A DNA stretch of 64,000 nucleotides, taken from Micromonospora sp. RP3T (GTDB lineage: Bacteria > Actinomycetota > Actinomycetes > Mycobacteriales > Micromonosporaceae). Positions 1-7,081 of the stretch are shown piece after piece. The first letter of the stretch is position 1. Each line of letters begins with the position of its first letter. Under the pieces are notes generated by a model. It did no database searches, was not told the DNA's origin, and was given only the letters and a program-made list of their open reading frames with translations. The stretch spans positions 62,001-126,000 of the forward strand of contig NZ_PYPS01000007.1 in assembly GCF_003027925.1 (NCBI RefSeq). Reading direction: 5' to 3'. The position numbers and the translations under genes are program-made.

Positions 1-55
1 CGTGCGCGTCCCAGACCTTCTCGGCCAGGGTCCTCGGTTGAGTGACTCCCACCAT
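1..55 (-). CDS. leuC: 3-isopropylmalate dehydratase large subunit, 5' end only
   Basis: Only the first 18 codons lie in the window. They read MVGVTQPRTLAEKVWDAH, which matches the N-terminus of actinobacterial LeuC; the rest runs off the left edge. LeuC with LeuD isomerises 2-isopropylmalate to 3-isopropylmalate in leucine synthesis, using a 4Fe-4S cluster. The gene diverges from ndgR, the arrangement known in Streptomyces and Corynebacterium, where the IclR-type NdgR/LtbR controls leuCD. An AGGA lies 9 nt before the ATG, but a TAGGAT box ends only 6 nt before it, so the transcript may be leaderless. The identification rests on a short peptide plus synteny. Confidence 0.75.
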   Translation of the reverse strand, partial: MVGVTQPRTLAEKVWDAH

Positions 56-61
56 CTGGAC

Positions 62-67
62 ATCCTA
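62..67 (-). promoter_or_regulatory. Predicted -10 box of leuC
   Basis: TAGGAT on the minus strand ends 6 nt before the leuC ATG, so transcription should start at or next to the start codon. No convincing -35 box lies 17 nt upstream, which would fit an activator-dependent promoter. The whole divergent region is only about 50 bp, so an NdgR operator would have to overlap it. This is inference from spacing. Confidence 0.4.
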
Positions 68-104
68 AATTCTGGGAGGTAAATTTCGGCTTGTGGGACA
101 CAGT

Positions 105-791
105 ATGAGCGGTGTCGGCGTTCTCGACAAGGCGGTGGTCATCCTGGCCGCCTGTGTCGACGGCGCCAGCCTGGCCGAACTCGTTGAACGCACCAAGCTG
201 CCCCGGGCCACCGCGCACCGGCTGGCGCAGGCGCTGGAGATCCACCGGATGCTGGTCCGGGACACCCAGGGCCGATGGCGCCCCGGGCCACGCCTGGGCG
301 AGCTGGCGAACGCGGCGCCGGACGTGCTGCTCACCGCCGCCGAGCCGCTGCTCGCCGCGCTGCGCGACGCCACCGGTGAGAGCGCCCAGCTCTACCTGCG
401 CCGCGCCGACGAGCGGATCTGCGTGGCCGCCGCCGAACGCGCCAGCGGCCTGCGGGACACCGTCCCGGTCGGTTCGGTGCTGCCGATGGTCGCCGGCTCG
501 GCCGCGCAGATCCTGCTCGCCTGGGAGCCACCCGAGGCGGTCATGCCGCTGCTGCCCCGCTCCAAGTTCACCGGCCGCACACTGGCCGAGGTGCGCCGGC
601 GCGGCTGGGCACAGAGCGTCGCCGAGCGGGAGGCGGGCGTGGCGAGCGTCTCGGCCCCGATCCGCGACCGCACCGGCCGGGTGATCGCCGCGATCAGCAT
701 CTCCGGCCCGATCGAGCGCCTCGGCCGCCGCCCCGGCGAACGCCATGCCATGGCCGTCGTCCGGGCCGGCCAACGCCTCTCCGGCCTCTGA
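105..791 (+). CDS. ndgR: IclR-family transcriptional regulator NdgR
   Basis: This 228-residue protein has a winged helix-turn-helix at about residues 8-60 (SLAELVERTKLPRATAHRL) and an IclR effector domain. The stretch ESAQLYLRRADERICVAAAE is nearly the same as in Streptomyces NdgR. NdgR family members bind DNA upstream of leuCD and respond to amino acid supply; divergence from leuC supports the same role here. I chose ATG 105 because the protein then starts MSGVGVLDKA like its homologues, with GGGA 6 nt before it. GTG 93 is an in-frame alternative that sits better under GGGAGG at 74-79. The gene converges on the tRNA-Glu genes and ends at a strong hairpin. Confidence 0.9.
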   Translation: MSGVGVLDKAVVILAACVDGASLAELVERTKLPRATAHRLAQALEIHRMLVRDTQGRWRPGPRLGELANAAPDVLLTAAEPLLAALRDATGESAQLYLRRADERICVAAAERASGLRDTVPVGSVLPMVAGSAAQILLAWEPPEAVMPLLPRSKFTGRTLAEVRRRGWAQSVAEREAGVASVSAPIRDRTGRVIAAISISGPIERLGRRPGERHAMAVVRAGQRLSGL

Positions 792-824
792 CCCCCGCCG
801 GGCGCGAGGATCCCGGCGAAACGG

Positions 825-862
825 CGAACGGCCCGCCTCGCGAGAGCGAGACGGGCCGTTCG
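825..862. terminator. Bidirectional hairpin between ndgR and tRNA-Glu
   Basis: CGAACGGCCCG pairs with CGGGCCGTTCG, and CTCGC-GAGA-GCGAG forms an inner stem. There is no U run, as is common for actinobacterial terminators. It can stop transcription from both sides because ndgR and the tRNA operon converge here. Confidence 0.7.
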
Positions 863-870
863 GTGAGCTG

Positions 871-943
871 TAGCCCCGACCGGATTCGAACCGGCGCTAC
901 CGCCTTGAGAGGGCGGCGTCCTGGGCCACTAGACGACGGGGCC
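871..943 (-). tRNA. tRNA-Glu (CUC), copy 2 of the operon
   Basis: A 73-nt cloverleaf can be read on the minus strand: 5' GGCCCCG acceptor, D arm with TCGTCTAG, anticodon stem CCGCC/GGCGG around loop CTCTCAA giving anticodon CUC, T loop TTCGAAT, and 3' end CGGGGCT plus A. CCA is not encoded. It is identical to the copy at 1108-1180 and is the last gene of the Gln-Glu-Glu cluster. Confidence 0.97.
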
Positions 944-1070
944 AGGCACTTTTTCCTGCTTCACCACCCTCGCGGGCGGTGCGGGAGTAGTCTAGCGGCA
1001 CCGCTTCCGGCGCCGCTGCGGGGGGTCGCCCCCGCGAGGCGGCCGCGCATACCGGGGCCGGACAGCAGAA

Positions 1071-1098
1071 CAGCCCGCCCCGAGAACGGGACGGGCTG
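1071..1098 (-). terminator. Hairpin after the first tRNA-Glu
   Basis: On the minus strand CAGCCCG pairs with CGGGCTG, with CCCG-TTCT-CGGG as an inner stem. It lies just downstream of the tRNA-Glu at 1108-1180 and has the same two-tier design as the hairpin at 825-862. It could terminate part of the transcription or act as a processing site. Confidence 0.55.
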
Positions 1099-1107
1099 AC
1101 GGTGCTG

Positions 1108-1180
1108 TAGCCCCGACCGGATTCGAACCGGCGCTACCGCCTTGAGAGGGCGGCGTCCTGGGCCACTAGACGACGGGGCC
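1108..1180 (-). tRNA. tRNA-Glu (CUC), copy 1 of the operon
   Basis: The 73 nt are identical to those at 871-943: anticodon CUC, T loop TTCGAAT, no encoded CCA. The flanks differ from the other copy, so only the tRNA body is shared. It lies between tRNA-Gln and the second tRNA-Glu on the same strand. Confidence 0.97.
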
Positions 1181-1197
1181 AGAACTTTTCGTGCACT

Positions 1198-1217
1198 CCG
1201 ACAGCGGCAACTGTCGG
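1198..1217 (-). other. Hairpin between tRNA-Gln and tRNA-Glu
   Basis: CCGACAG and CTGTCGG form a 7-bp stem in the spacer between the two tRNAs. It may help processing of the polycistronic precursor. No U run follows. Confidence 0.35.
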
Positions 1218-1256
1218 ACATCCAGCGACCGGGACTCTCACGAACCCACGGTTGCG

Positions 1257-1328
1257 CTGGGGTACCAGGACTCGAACCTAGACTAACTGAACCAGAATCA
1301 GTCGGGCTGCCAATTACCCCATACCCCA
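1257..1328 (-). tRNA. tRNA-Gln (CUG)
   Basis: A 72-nt cloverleaf on the minus strand: acceptor TGGGGTA with TACCCCA, anticodon stem ACTGA/TCAGT around loop TTCTGGT giving anticodon CUG, T arm with GGTTCGAGTCC, discriminator G. The weak first base pair and G73 are typical of tRNA-Gln. It is first in the operon, next to the promoter at 1355-1383. Having tRNA-Gln and tRNA-Glu together is fitting because the window also carries gatCAB, which amidates misacylated Glu-tRNA-Gln. Confidence 0.96.
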
Positions 1329-1354
1329 TTGGCCCCTTGCGGCGCCGGGAATGA

Positions 1355-1383
1355 ACTTTACCCTCCCGCCGCCAGCAGGCCAA
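1355..1383 (-). promoter_or_regulatory. Promoter of the tRNA-Gln-Glu-Glu operon
   Basis: On the minus strand TTGGCC (1378-1383) and TAAAGT (1355-1360) are exactly 17 nt apart, close to the principal sigma factor consensus. The predicted start is about 20 nt before tRNA-Gln. No equally good promoter was seen before either tRNA-Glu. Confidence 0.7.
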
Positions 1384-1434
1384 ATCCAACCCCCCGAACC
1401 GCACCTGAGCTGCGGAAACGAGGCATCGGACGGA

Positions 1435-2238
1435 TCAGGCGACCGGAACGACCGGGTTGCTGAGTTCCCCGATCCCCTCGATCCGCACGGTGACCGTATC
1501 CCCCTCGGTGAGCGGGCTAACCCCCGCCGGAGTGCCGGTGAGCACGACGTCGCCGGGCAGCAGCGTCATCACGTGCGAGATGTACGACACCAGACCCGGC
1601 ACGTCGAACACCATGTCCTTGGTCCGGCCGAGCTGGCGCACCTCCATCTCCTCCGGATCGCGTCCCACCTCGCAGCGCACCTCCAGGTCGCGGACGTCCA
1701 GCCCGGTGGTGATCCACGGTCCGATCGGGCAGAACGAGTCGAAGCCCTTGGCCCGGGTCCACTGCCCGTCGGACCGCTGGAGGTCCCGAGCGGTGACGTC
1801 GTTGGCGCAGGTGTAGCCGAAGATGGCCCGCTCGGCGGCGGCCCGGTCGGCCCGCCGCGCGCCGGGGGCGCCGATCACCACGGCGAGTTCCGCCTCGTGC
1901 TCCACCTGCTTGGAGAAGATCGGCAGCCGGATGGCGTCCCGGGGGCCGATCACCGAGGTGGACGGCTTGAGGAAGAGCAGCGGCTCCTTCGGCACCTCGC
2001 TGCCGTGCTCGGCGGCGTGCTCGGCGTAGTTGCGACCGACGCAGACCACCTTGCTCGGCAGGATCGGCGACAGCAGCCGGACGTCGGAGAGCGCCCAGCG
2101 GGCGCCGGAGAACTGGATCTGCCCGAACGGGTGGCCCTCGATCTCGGCGATGGTCAGGCCCTGCGGCCCGGCCTCCGGCTCGCCCTCGACGACCCCGAAC
2201 GACATTCCCTTGGCATGAGCGAAACGAGCGATACGCAC
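1435..2238 (-). CDS. Fumarylacetoacetate hydrolase family protein
   Basis: This 267-residue protein has the FAH fold. A short N-terminal part (residues 1-60) precedes the catalytic domain with CVGRNYAEHAAE, the metal-ligand stretch HEAELAVVIG and GYTCANDVTARD, and the closing LLPGDVVLTGTPAG. These residues bind a divalent metal and cleave or decarboxylate acylpyruvate-type substrates. The true substrate cannot be read from sequence; homologues are often acylpyruvases or oxaloacetate decarboxylases. It starts at GTG 2238 and looks leaderless: TAGATT (2245-2250) ends 6 nt upstream. In streptomycetes this gene usually lies near gltX and ndgR-leuCD, which fits the position beside the tRNA-Glu genes. 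Confidence 0.85.
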   Translation of the reverse strand: MRIARFAHAKGMSFGVVEGEPEAGPQGLTIAEIEGHPFGQIQFSGARWALSDVRLLSPILPSKVVCVGRNYAEHAAEHGSEVPKEPLLFLKPSTSVIGPRDAIRLPIFSKQVEHEAELAVVIGAPGARRADRAAAERAIFGYTCANDVTARDLQRSDGQWTRAKGFDSFCPIGPWITTGLDVRDLEVRCEVGRDPEEMEVRQLGRTKDMVFDVPGLVSYISHVMTLLPGDVVLTGTPAGVSPLTEGDTVTVRIEGIGELSNPVVPVA

Positions 2239-2409
2239 CGGGCCAATCTATCCCGCGCCGGCCGGGCGGCCCGCGGACACCGGCAGGTGATCCCCGCCTC
2301 GACCGGTGCGCCAGGGTACGCCGGGACTCGCCGACCGGGAGGAAAATGCCGGCTTCGTACCCGCCCGGCGGGCCCCGGCCCATAGCTTCGGGTCCGGAGG
2401 TTCGTTGGT

Positions 2410-3870
2410 ATGCCTGCATCGAGACGACACCACAGGACCCTGGCCGTGCTGGTGAACTGCCTCGGCGTGCTCGCCGCCGTGCCGGCGCTGCCCCCGGCGG
2501 CGCCCCGGGCGGTCGCCGCGCCCGCCCGGTCGGCCCCGCCACCGGCCCTGGCCGCCGCGCCGGTCCGCCCGGTGGCGGCGGCCACCCCGATTCCGACCGG
2601 CGTGCCGGCGGTGCCCCCCGCGGTGCCGACCACCGGCCCGGCGCCGGTGCAGCCGTCGATGCCACCGGTGAGCGTGGCCGTCGGCGCCGCCGGTACCCCG
2701 GCGCCGGGGTACCGGATCGAGGTCCGCAACGCCGGCCCGGCGCCGGTCGAGACGATGGTCCGGCAGGAGCTGCCGACCGGGTCCCGGGCCACCACGGTCA
2801 CCGGCGGCGGGCAACGCACCGGCCCGGTCGGGGCGACCACCGGCGAGGTGACCTGGCGGCTGCGCCTGCCGGCGCGGAGCACCACCACGCTGCACACCGC
2901 GCTCGCGGTCACCGGCCCGGACCGTTCGGTGACGGCTCCCGCCTGCGTCTACGGCACCGACGGCACCCGCCCGTACGACTGCGCCACGGCGACCTGGGTG
3001 GCCGCCGCCGCGGCCCCGACCGCGCCGGCGACGGCCGCCCCGGCCTGGCGTCGCCCGCCGGTGCTGCTGGCCGCGCTCGCCGCGCTGCTGGTGCTCCTCG
3101 CCGGGGCGCTCTGGTGGGTGGCCCGCCGCCGGCGGCGCGGCGCCCCGGTGCCGGCCGGCATCGCCAGGTCCGGCACGGGCCCGACCGGCCCGGTGGGCAC
3201 CGCCGGGCCCCTTGCCGTCCCGACCTGCCCGGCGGACGGCGACGGGACGCCGGTCGGCCCCGGGATGGGCGGTCCGACGGACCGGGGCACGGTCTACCCG
3301 CGCCCGGCGCTGCCGACGCCCACCGTCCGGCGTCGCCGACCGCCGGTCTGGTTGACGGTCGGCGTGGCGGCGGCGGTACTGGCCGGCGTGGTCGGCGCGG
3401 CGGCCTGGACCGCCACCCAGCGGGTCGCCGCGATGGACACCACCAAGCAGCCGACCAGCGGCGCCTGGGTGGGCAGCAGCGTGACCGGAGCGCTCGGCGT
3501 GCCGCTGCGCGAGACCGCGTTCGAGTTCACCGTCTACCGGATGAGCTGCGGCGCGGGCGCGGTGCCGGCGGCGCCGGCCGGCGGGCGGCCCTGTCTGGCC
3601 ACGGTCGGCGTGCGCAACCTCACGTCGGAGCAGCAGACCTGGCACGGGCAGTTGCAGCGCGCGTACCTGCCGAGCGGCAACTGGGTGGCCGCGGACGAGG
3701 ACGCCACCCGGGTGGCGAACCTGGGCCGGGACGTGTTCGCCCAACCGGTGGCCGCCGGCCGGCGGGTGCTGCTGCCGCTGGTGTTCACCGTGCACGGGGC
3801 CGAGCCGCCGAAGCAGTTGGAGCTGCGCAGCGGCGTGTTCTCCGCCGGCGTGCGGGTGGACGTGGACTGA
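2410..3870 (+). CDS. Multi-domain membrane protein with DUF11-like and DUF4352-like domains
   Basis: The 486 residues start with a signal or anchor helix (about 14-31), followed by a Pro/Ala-rich linker. A beta-rich domain at about 95-190 (YRIEVRNAGPAPVETMVRQE) resembles DUF11 surface repeats. Hydrophobic helices at about 215-235, followed by RRRRRG, and about 310-335 bracket a Gly/Pro-rich loop. The C-terminal part (about 350-486) resembles the DUF4352 immunoglobulin-like fold with two cysteines (MSCGAG and RPCLAT) that could pair. GGAGG lies 9 nt before ATG 2410. It is probably an envelope protein with extracytoplasmic binding domains. I do not recognise a function. Confidence 0.7.
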   Translation: MPASRRHHRTLAVLVNCLGVLAAVPALPPAAPRAVAAPARSAPPPALAAAPVRPVAAATPIPTGVPAVPPAVPTTGPAPVQPSMPPVSVAVGAAGTPAPGYRIEVRNAGPAPVETMVRQELPTGSRATTVTGGGQRTGPVGATTGEVTWRLRLPARSTTTLHTALAVTGPDRSVTAPACVYGTDGTRPYDCATATWVAAAAAPTAPATAAPAWRRPPVLLAALAALLVLLAGALWWVARRRRRGAPVPAGIARSGTGPTGPVGTAGPLAVPTCPADGDGTPVGPGMGGPTDRGTVYPRPALPTPTVRRRRPPVWLTVGVAAAVLAGVVGAAAWTATQRVAAMDTTKQPTSGAWVGSSVTGALGVPLRETAFEFTVYRMSCGAGAVPAAPAGGRPCLATVGVRNLTSEQQTWHGQLQRAYLPSGNWVAADEDATRVANLGRDVFAQPVAAGRRVLLPLVFTVHGAEPPKQLELRSGVFSAGVRVDVD

Positions 3871-3903
3871 CCGGGTGCCGGACGGCGGTCGTACCCTGGG
3901 GGC

Positions 3904-4785
3904 GTGACCGCCGCCCTCGCCCCCGCCGCCGTGCTCGACGCGGCCGACTGGCGGGCCCGCCGGCGCGACCACGAGGAACGGGTCGACGCCTGGCTGACGC
4001 CGCACCTGGCCCGCCGCCGCACCGGCGTGAAGCACCCGGTGGAGGACTTCCTCTTCACCTACTACTCGCACCGGCCGGCCCAGCTGCGCCGCTGGCACCC
4101 GGGCGCGGGCGTGGTGCTGCGCGACGTCGACCCGGCCGGGTTCGGCCCGGACTACACCGCCGGCGCCGCCGGGCTCACGCTCGACACCGAGCGGGTACGC
4201 GCCCGCCGCGCCGAGTCCATCACCTGGATCCGGACGCTGCTGGCGGCGACCGCCTCCCGTCCGGCGCACCTCGGCTGCTTCGGCATGCACGAGTGGGCGA
4301 TGGTCTACCGGCAGACCCAGGAGCAGGTCCGGCACAACGCCTGGCCGCTGCGGCTGAGCCCGGCGGCGACCGCGGCGGTGGTCGAGGAGCGCGGCGTGCG
4401 GTGCAGCCACTTCGACGCGTTCCGCTTCTTCACCGCGCCGGCCCGGCCGCTGAACGTGCTCCAGCCGACCCGGGAACGCCAGCACGCGCTGGAGCAGCCG
4501 GGCTGTCTGCACGCCAACATGGATCTCTACAAGTGGGCGTACAAACTCTCCCCGCTGGTGGCCTCGGAACTCGTGGCCGACTGCTTCGCGCTGGCGCGGG
4601 AGATCCGGACGCTGGACATGCGGGCCAGTCCGTACGACCTGGCCGACCTGGGCCACCCGCCGGTACGGGTGGAGACGCCGGAGGGCCGGGCCGAGTACGC
4701 CGCCGCCCAGCGCGGGTTCGCCGAGCGGGCCGCCGGCCTGCGGGCCCGGCTGCTGGCCGCGCTGGATCACGTCGTCCCGGCCTGA
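3904..4785 (+). CDS. Conserved protein annotated as 3-methyladenine DNA glycosylase in relatives
   Basis: A 293-residue soluble protein with conserved stretches KHPVEDFLFTYYSHRPAQLRRWHPG and HLGCFGMHEWAMVYRQ. From memory, close actinobacterial homologues carry the name 3-methyladenine DNA glycosylase, but I see no helix-hairpin-helix-GPD motif or AlkA/Tag signature, so the enzymatic name is doubtful. The many His, Tyr and Trp residues in conserved blocks suggest an enzyme. GTG 3904 is the start; TACCCT (3892-3897) ends 6 nt before it, so the mRNA is probably leaderless. It is followed by a convergent esterase gene and a large palindrome. Confidence 0.6.
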   Translation: MTAALAPAAVLDAADWRARRRDHEERVDAWLTPHLARRRTGVKHPVEDFLFTYYSHRPAQLRRWHPGAGVVLRDVDPAGFGPDYTAGAAGLTLDTERVRARRAESITWIRTLLAATASRPAHLGCFGMHEWAMVYRQTQEQVRHNAWPLRLSPAATAAVVEERGVRCSHFDAFRFFTAPARPLNVLQPTRERQHALEQPGCLHANMDLYKWAYKLSPLVASELVADCFALAREIRTLDMRASPYDLADLGHPPVRVETPEGRAEYAAAQRGFAERAAGLRARLLAALDHVVPA

Positions 4786-4882
4786 GACCCGCTCGTCCCA
4801 CGGCTGCGACGGCGTGCTCCCGCGCCGGGCCGACGTCGGCGCGTGCCGGGCGTGTCGCGTGCCGGGGACATGTTCCGCTGCG

Positions 4883-4928
4883 AGCCGTATACCTCCTGGT
4901 CATAAATATGACCAGGAGGTATACGGCT
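4883..4928. repeat. Perfect 46-bp palindrome between convergent genes
   Basis: Two 22-nt arms match exactly around a 2-nt AA centre. Each strand reads AGCCGTATACCTCC, then TGGTCATA, then the mirror. Base composition is far more AT-rich than the surroundings. It sits 97 nt after the end of one gene and 61 nt after the end of the convergent one. Each arm holds ACCTCCT (like the 3' end of 16S rRNA) or its complement AGGAGGT. It has no U tract, so an ordinary terminator is not the only reading; a large dimeric protein site or a small mobile palindrome is also possible. Confidence 0.9.
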
Positions 4929-4989
4929 GTCACGCGATGTGCTTCTCCGCTCCGTCACACCGGGTGTTCAGCGCGGCGAGCCACGAGCG

Positions 4990-6159
4990 TCAGCCCAGCG
5001 TGCAGGCCGGCAGCGGCGGCGGGTTCGGGACGGCGCCGTTGGCCAGCAGGCCGAACGTGGCCTCGGCGCCCGGGGCGAGCGCGCCGTTCCAGGTCGCGTT
5101 CCGGGCGGTCACCGCGGTCCCGCCCTGCGCCACCTGGGCGCTCCATGCCTGGGTGATCTGCTGGCCGCCGGTGAGCGCGAAGCGGACCACCCAGGAGGGG
5201 ATCGACACGGCGCCGGTGTTGCGGACCGTCACCTCGGCCTGGAAGCCGCCCGGCCACTGACCGGCGATGCGCCAGGTGGCCGTGCAGTTGCCGATCGTCG
5301 GCGTCGGCGACGGGTAGTCGGTCGGGTGCGGGGGGCCGGTCGGCGTCTCGGTCGAGCTCGGCGACGCGGTGGGCGACGTCGTGGGCGACGGGGTCGGGGA
5401 CCTGGTGGGCGTCGGGGTGGGCGTCGGGGTGCCCCGGCGCAGCGCGGCGGTCAGCGCCGGGTACCACCGGTCGGACATCTTCTGGTCACCGGCGGCGTTG
5501 GGGTGCACCCCGTCGTACGTGTCGGTGGCGGTGTCGAAGCCGGTCCACTGGTCGACCACCACGATCGGCGAGGCGGCGGTGGTCTTCCCCGCCGCCCAGC
5601 CGTCGATGGCGGCGTTGAGCGCCACGGTCCGCTGCCCGCACTCCGGGCAGCTCGCCGGGTTCATCGGGATGATCTTCGCGACCAGCACCGCGGTGGCCGG
5701 GTTGGCGGCCCGCATCTGGTCCACCAGCTTCGAGTACGCGGCCAGGATGGTGCTCGGCGCGATGTTGCTCCACACGTCGTTGGTGCCGAGGTGCATGAGC
5801 ACCACGTCGGGGTGGGTGGCGGCGAGCCAGCCCGGCAGCAGGTTCTGGTTGGCGATGTTGGTCGCCAGGTAGCCGCCGTGCCCCTCGTTGTCGCCGTCGT
5901 AGGGCACGCCGCAGCCCTGGGGGCCGAGCGTGCCGACGAAGTCGACGTCGGTGTGGCCGGTGGACTGGAGGCGGTTCCAGAGCACGGCCCGCCAGCAGCC
6001 GGGCGACCCGGTGATGGAGTCGCCGAGCGGCATGACCCGGATCGGGGCGGCGGCTGCGGCGGCCGGTGGGGTGACGGAGACGAGGGTGAGACCGAGGGCG
6101 AGGGCGGGCAGCAGCGCGGTGACCGCGGTCAACGCGGCGCGCAGGCGGATTCGGGGCAT
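4990..6159 (-). CDS. Secreted SGNH/GDSL esterase with C-terminal CBM2
   Basis: The 389 residues begin with a signal peptide (1 to about 37, ending AAAAAA). An SGNH hydrolase domain (about 40-240) follows with block I GDSIT, the block III-like GTND and block V DGVHPN; these provide the Ser, Asn and Asp/His of the catalytic set. A Thr/Pro/Ser-rich linker (about 245-285) leads to a family 2 carbohydrate-binding module (about 290-389) that opens with NCTATWRI and closes with ACTLG, so its two cysteines can bridge. It likely deacetylates or de-esterifies plant polysaccharide. AGGAG lies 10 nt before the ATG. A LacI-type palindrome upstream suggests sugar control. Confidence 0.9.
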   Translation of the reverse strand: MPRIRLRAALTAVTALLPALALGLTLVSVTPPAAAAAAPIRVMPLGDSITGSPGCWRAVLWNRLQSTGHTDVDFVGTLGPQGCGVPYDGDNEGHGGYLATNIANQNLLPGWLAATHPDVVLMHLGTNDVWSNIAPSTILAAYSKLVDQMRAANPATAVLVAKIIPMNPASCPECGQRTVALNAAIDGWAAGKTTAASPIVVVDQWTGFDTATDTYDGVHPNAAGDQKMSDRWYPALTAALRRGTPTPTPTPTRSPTPSPTTSPTASPSSTETPTGPPHPTDYPSPTPTIGNCTATWRIAGQWPGGFQAEVTVRNTGAVSIPSWVVRFALTGGQQITQAWSAQVAQGGTAVTARNATWNGALAPGAEATFGLLANGAVPNPPPLPACTLG

Positions 6160-6219
6160 GCGTACGGGACTCCTGTCACGTGACGATGGTCGGTGACGGC
6201 CCTGACGCTCCCGTACGCA

Positions 6220-6233
6220 TTGAAGCGCTTCGA
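6220..6233. promoter_or_regulatory. LacI-type operator-like palindrome upstream of the esterase
   Basis: TTGAAGCGCTTCGA contains a perfect 10-bp palindrome GAAGCGCTTC and the LacI-family core AAnCGnTT. It lies about 60 nt before the esterase start codon, a normal operator position for secreted polysaccharide-degrading enzymes. The cognate regulator is unknown; the LacI protein in this window appears to use a different motif. Confidence 0.5.
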
Positions 6234-6261
6234 CGCCTGCGATTCAACCCCCGGACGGCGG

Positions 6262-6687
6262 TCAGTCGCCGTCCACCCGGCGGTCGCGCTTGCGCTGGGA
6301 CTGCCGCTTCTTCTCGGCCAGCCGGCGCTCCTTCGCGCCCCGCGACGGACGGGTCGGCCGGCGCGGCTTGGGCGGCGGGGCGACCGCCTCGCGCAGCAGC
6401 GCGGTCATCCGCTCCCGGGCCGCCTCCCGGTTGGCCAACTGAGCGCGGTGCTCGCTGGCGGTGACCGTCAGCACGCCGTCGACCAGTCGGCCGGCGAGCC
6501 GGCCCAGGGCCCGCTCCCGCAGCGCGGGCGGCACACTGGGCGAGCCGGCCAGGTCGAAGCTCAGCTCCACCCGGGAGTCGGTGGTGTTGACGCCCTGCCC
6601 GCCTGGCCCGGACGACCGGGAGAACCGCTCCCGCAGCTCGGCGGCGGGCACCACGAGCCGGTCGGTCACCCGCAGTCCGTCGTCCAC
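6262..6687 (-). CDS. arfB: ArfB-type ribosome rescue hydrolase
   Basis: A 141-residue class I release factor-like protein. It keeps the peptidyl-tRNA hydrolysis motif GGQ in SSGPGGQGVN but lacks any codon-recognition domain. The C-terminal tail is very basic (RRPTRPSRGAKERRLAEKKR), as in ArfB/YaeJ, where the tail enters the empty mRNA channel. It frees ribosomes stalled at the end of broken messages. It starts at GTG 6687, 9 nt after the end of the small membrane gene on the same strand. TAGCCT (6694-6699) ends 6 nt upstream, which suggests its own leaderless transcript. Confidence 0.9.
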   Translation of the reverse strand: MDDGLRVTDRLVVPAAELRERFSRSSGPGGQGVNTTDSRVELSFDLAGSPSVPPALRERALGRLAGRLVDGVLTVTASEHRAQLANREAARERMTALLREAVAPPPKPRRPTRPSRGAKERRLAEKKRQSQRKRDRRVDGD

Positions 6688-6696
6688 GCCCCGAGG

Positions 6697-6993
6697 CTAG
6701 CGCCCCGGACGGTGGCTCGGGCTCGGGGTGCCGGTCGGGGCCGGTCCGGCTCGTTCCTGACCGGCGCCGGACGCCGCGTACGCGGCGGCGCCGACCAGCA
6801 GCAGGGCGATCACGACCAGCTTGGCGGCCACGCCGCGGATCGCCGCCCAGGCGGTGCGCCGCGCGCCCGGCACGCTGCTACGGACCGTCCGGTAGTCCTT
6901 CCAGCCGCGCTTGGCACGGGCGTACGACGCGCCGACTCCGGCGCCGATGACCAGGCCCACCAGGAGGAGGGCCGCGATGACAGCTTGCTCCAC
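6697..6993 (-). CDS. Small two-helix membrane protein
   Basis: A 98-residue protein with transmembrane helices at about 5-23 (VIAALLLVGLVIGAGVG) and 57-75 (LVVIALLLVGAAAYA). A basic loop with RAKRGWKDYRTVRSS lies between them and a Pro/Ser tail follows. Similar small proteins sit before arfB in other actinobacteria, but I know of no function. Start GTG 6993 has GATACT ending 7 nt upstream; GGAGG touches the start codon and is too close to be a ribosome site. Confidence 0.6.
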   Translation of the reverse strand: MEQAVIAALLLVGLVIGAGVGASYARAKRGWKDYRTVRSSVPGARRTAWAAIRGVAAKLVVIALLLVGAAAYAASGAGQERAGPAPTGTPSPSHRPGR

Positions 6994-7081
6994 CTCCGCC
7001 AGTATCCATACTCAGCGTAATATTTCCATGGTCCGATGGTCCCACGCCGGATATCCGACAGTTCCGGCTTGTCCGCGCAGC

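Noticed and set aside
871-1328. tRNA cluster as an integration site of a genomic island
   Set aside because: No integrase, no repeated tRNA 3' end nearby and housekeeping genes on both sides.
2248-4770. Very long antisense frame (840 codons) on the minus strand opposite the DUF11-like and glycosylase-like genes
   Set aside because: Low-complexity Arg/Gly/Pro product with no domain; the plus-strand genes have proper codon bias and starts. High GC makes such shadows common.
3904-4785. Firm DNA glycosylase assignment
   Set aside because: No glycosylase motif could be seen; the name is kept only as the label used for homologues.
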